Shown here piece after piece: positions 61,998 to 64,000 of a stretch of 64,000 nucleotides of DNA. Below the pieces are notes generated by a model, which saw only the letters and a program-made list of their open reading frames with translations, searched no databases and was not told the DNA's origin. The translations under genes were made by a program, and so were the position numbers. Position 1 is the stretch's first letter. Every line of letters begins with the position of its first letter. Origin of the DNA: Drosophila miranda (lineage: Eukaryota; Arthropoda; Insecta; Diptera; Drosophilidae); NCBI RefSeq assembly GCF_003369915.1, contig NC_046675.1, positions 14,942,001 to 15,006,000 on the forward strand, given 5' to 3'.

Positions 61998-63872
61998 CTA
62001 GGTGGTCGCCAAGGCATTCCACTCGAATCGCGGGTTTTTCGAGTGTGTCACCGGCAGGCACTCGGGCTCCACCAGCTTCCAGACGCCATCAACCTGCTCC
62101 ACGGTGGCCAGACTGCAGTAGGGGATCTTGTGTATAACCTGACGCAGTTCGTTGGTGCTCCGAGGAGCTCCACCGGTCAACTGGCGAGAGCAGGTGTCCA
62201 ATGTCGTTGCATGAGCCACTATAAGGATATTTCCAGCTGAAAGAAAATTGGATCGAAATTTTAAATTACAAAGAAATCTTCAAATGAAGTCATAAAATAT
62301 AGTTGGATACACACTTGTGCGCTCCAATAGCTGCAACAGAACGTCGTGATTACGGGTATAAAACTGCTCTGTGGACTCCTTGAGACTGGCGGTCAGCTCC
62401 CCTGAGGGCTGCACGGGCTCATACTCCAAATCGATGTTGTACTTGGCCTCAATTAGTTCATTCTTGGTCAGCCAGTCGGGAACACCGCTGGGGTACCAGG
62501 CCATCCACTCAAACAGACCCGGCTCCAGCTTGATCTTGTGCTGTCCGCCCTGCTGGAGGCCTTCCAGGGCACTAGTGCAGGTCTGAATGCAGCGATACGA
62601 GGGCGAGCAGTAGACATGGTCGACCTGAACGTGAGCCTCCAGCAGAGCCTGGCCGATGAGGTTTGCCTGAAATACACCCACATTGGTCAGCGGGGAGTCG
62701 TTCTGCCAGCCCTCGGGGCTGTTCTTGCGACGTGGAAGGGTCTTGGGCATATTAAGGTCCTTCCTCATGTAATTGCCAAACTCATCGAAGCAGTAGGGTA
62801 TCCAAGTACCGAATGTAAAGTCCACTCGCTCGCCATGTCGCATGATGTACACTTTGCGGTTCTTTGTCTGTGAGGCATCCAGCGAACACGGATGCATCGA
62901 GTGATCCGAGTGGACGCTGAGCGTGTCATCGGGACGCGGTGGCTGCGCTGCCAGTGGTTCTACAAGTATCTCGTCCACCACCTGCTTGGACATCGATGTA
63001 GAGCAGGAAGACATATTGGTCGTAATCTCAATCGTGGGTGTGTGTGGATTTTGCTGATGGCCCAAGTTCTGGCTATTGAGCAATTGAACTGATGGCAGTT
63101 CCAGGCACGGTTTCAGTGTCTGTCGCAAGTATTTCTCGACACTCTGCTCTGAATCTTCAAAGGATGAGCCCTCTATAATCTCGGGATGGGTTGTACCTAA
63201 CAAAAGAAAAAATGACAGCAAGTGACAAATAAGTAAAACTTTTCTGAGAAATATTGATAAGGGAGTGTCAATAAACTGGAGTGTCCGATTTTATCTCGTT
63301 TCTAGATGGATTACTTACTCAGCCGCTGACGTTCCTCGGGTTCTGTGGATATACTGCGCCCGTCCACAATGTCCAGATCTTCTGCAGATGTCAGCGAAGA
63401 GGCCACACTCTTAGACAGCTGGACAACGCGATGCAGGGTCCAGGCGTCTGACTCGGCAGTGCGTTCGGTGTAGTTAACGGGCAGGTGGCCCGTGCTGCCT
63501 GTGAGCCAAGAGATTCCCTCGGCCCAGCCGTCACTTGAGCTGTCGACAACGTCACTGTTCAAGTAGATGTAGTCGCCAATCCGCAGCTCTAGCTCATCGG
63601 TCTCGTGAGGATTGTGCGGATAGACGACTTTCTGGACCTGCAAGCAAAGAATGTGGGGATTACAGTCCGCTTTGGCGATTGTGAGGTTGCAGGTGCGCTA
63701 ACTTGTTTGGTGGCGAGCCGTGGGTCACGGGAGTACAGGCGCAGTTCCCAATTGGAGGCACAGCCGGCGTCTAGTGTTTCCACGAGTGCTTTCAGTGCAT
63801 TGAATTGTGCCTGCGGGAACTGATAGGCGAGCGTCAGGTGCAGGCTCTTTACGTGGGGCTCGAGTGAGATGG
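61998..63872 (-). CDS. CG13604: UBASH3/TULA-type histidine phosphatase (3' part)
   Basis: Four exons are inside the window: 63703-63872, 63319-63637, 62315-63196 and 61998-62236; the 5' part, expected to hold a UBA domain, lies beyond the right edge. The first visible exon has [10 protein letters not shown], the H-x-T motif of the 2H phosphoesterase-like region. The next holds an SH3 domain ([13 protein letters not shown]...[20 protein letters not shown]). The third begins the phosphoglycerate-mutase-like domain with [13 protein letters not shown], whose RHGE supplies the catalytic His. A downstream [12 protein letters not shown] segment is also present. The last exon has [12 protein letters not shown] with the second catalytic His, and ends at 61998. 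The family dephosphorylates phosphotyrosine or steroid-phosphate substrates and restrains receptor signalling in vertebrates. The donor at 62314 (GTGTGT) is weak but phase and sequence support it. Confidence 0.93.
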
Positions 63873-64000
63873 CTACGGGGAATTATAGGCAATTAGTGAC
63901 CGAACGCTACGAAAGACAATCAATTACTAAATGTCAGATATTGCGGGGCTGCTTATTTGTACTTGTATGCCAATAATAATAAACTACTAATTGCCGTGTC

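Overview
The window is insect nuclear DNA from a Drosophila. Gene content, short introns, codon usage and many CA/GT/CAG microsatellites all fit that genus. Recognisable genes are glutamate dehydrogenase, a fatty acyl-CoA reductase (FAR), the bifunctional glutamyl-prolyl-tRNA synthetase with six WHEP repeats, AP-1 sigma, a theta-type diacylglycerol kinase, a TMEM179-like protein, AMMECR1 (CG5902) and a UBASH3-type phosphatase (CG13604). I infer Muller element E (3R of D. melanogaster, about 94-95) from memory of those genes. The short (GTCY)n element with TATACCCGATACT ends is of a kind I associate with the obscura group; the species call is inference.

Layout. 1-14.1 kb: exon 1 of Gdh (minus strand) followed by a tandem duplication of about 2.9 kb. 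The unit runs from inside Gdh exon 1, through the Gdh upstream region, to the last two exons of the neighbouring FAR gene. Copy A (3210-6128) keeps the good Gdh exon but only the 3' end of FAR. Copy B (6133-11786) joins the complete FAR gene but has a Gdh exon fragment with a stop codon. Copy B also carries about 3 kb of extra DNA: a short element with inverted ends (6785-7856) and an intronless Ral-type GTPase gene (8991-9578). 14.1-20.2 kb: no recognised gene. 20.4-26.9 kb: GluProRS, minus strand. 27.7-31.3 kb: AP-1sigma, plus strand, with three alternative last exons. 32-36 kb: non-coding 5' region of the kinase. 36.0-52.9 kb: the diacylglycerol kinase, 17 coding exons plus an alternative last exon. 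57.2-58.1 kb: TMEM179-like gene, minus. 59.8-60.5 kb: AMMECR1 gene, plus. 62.0-63.9 kb and beyond the right edge: UBASH3-type gene, minus.

The genes are ordinary housekeeping, lipid-signalling and trafficking genes and do not form an operon-like system. The unusual part is the first 14 kb. The duplication joined the Gdh upstream region to a headless FAR and created a new ATG exactly at the breakpoint. The inserted Ral-like gene has Glu at the position of Ras Gly12, which would be expected to impair GTP hydrolysis. Other points are mutually exclusive last exons in AP-1sigma and the kinase, an in-frame 72-nt intron in the kinase, a GC splice donor in Gdh, a GC-rich hairpin block at 54.7-55.4 kb, and two unassigned coding-like segments (20170-20246 and 33996-34175).
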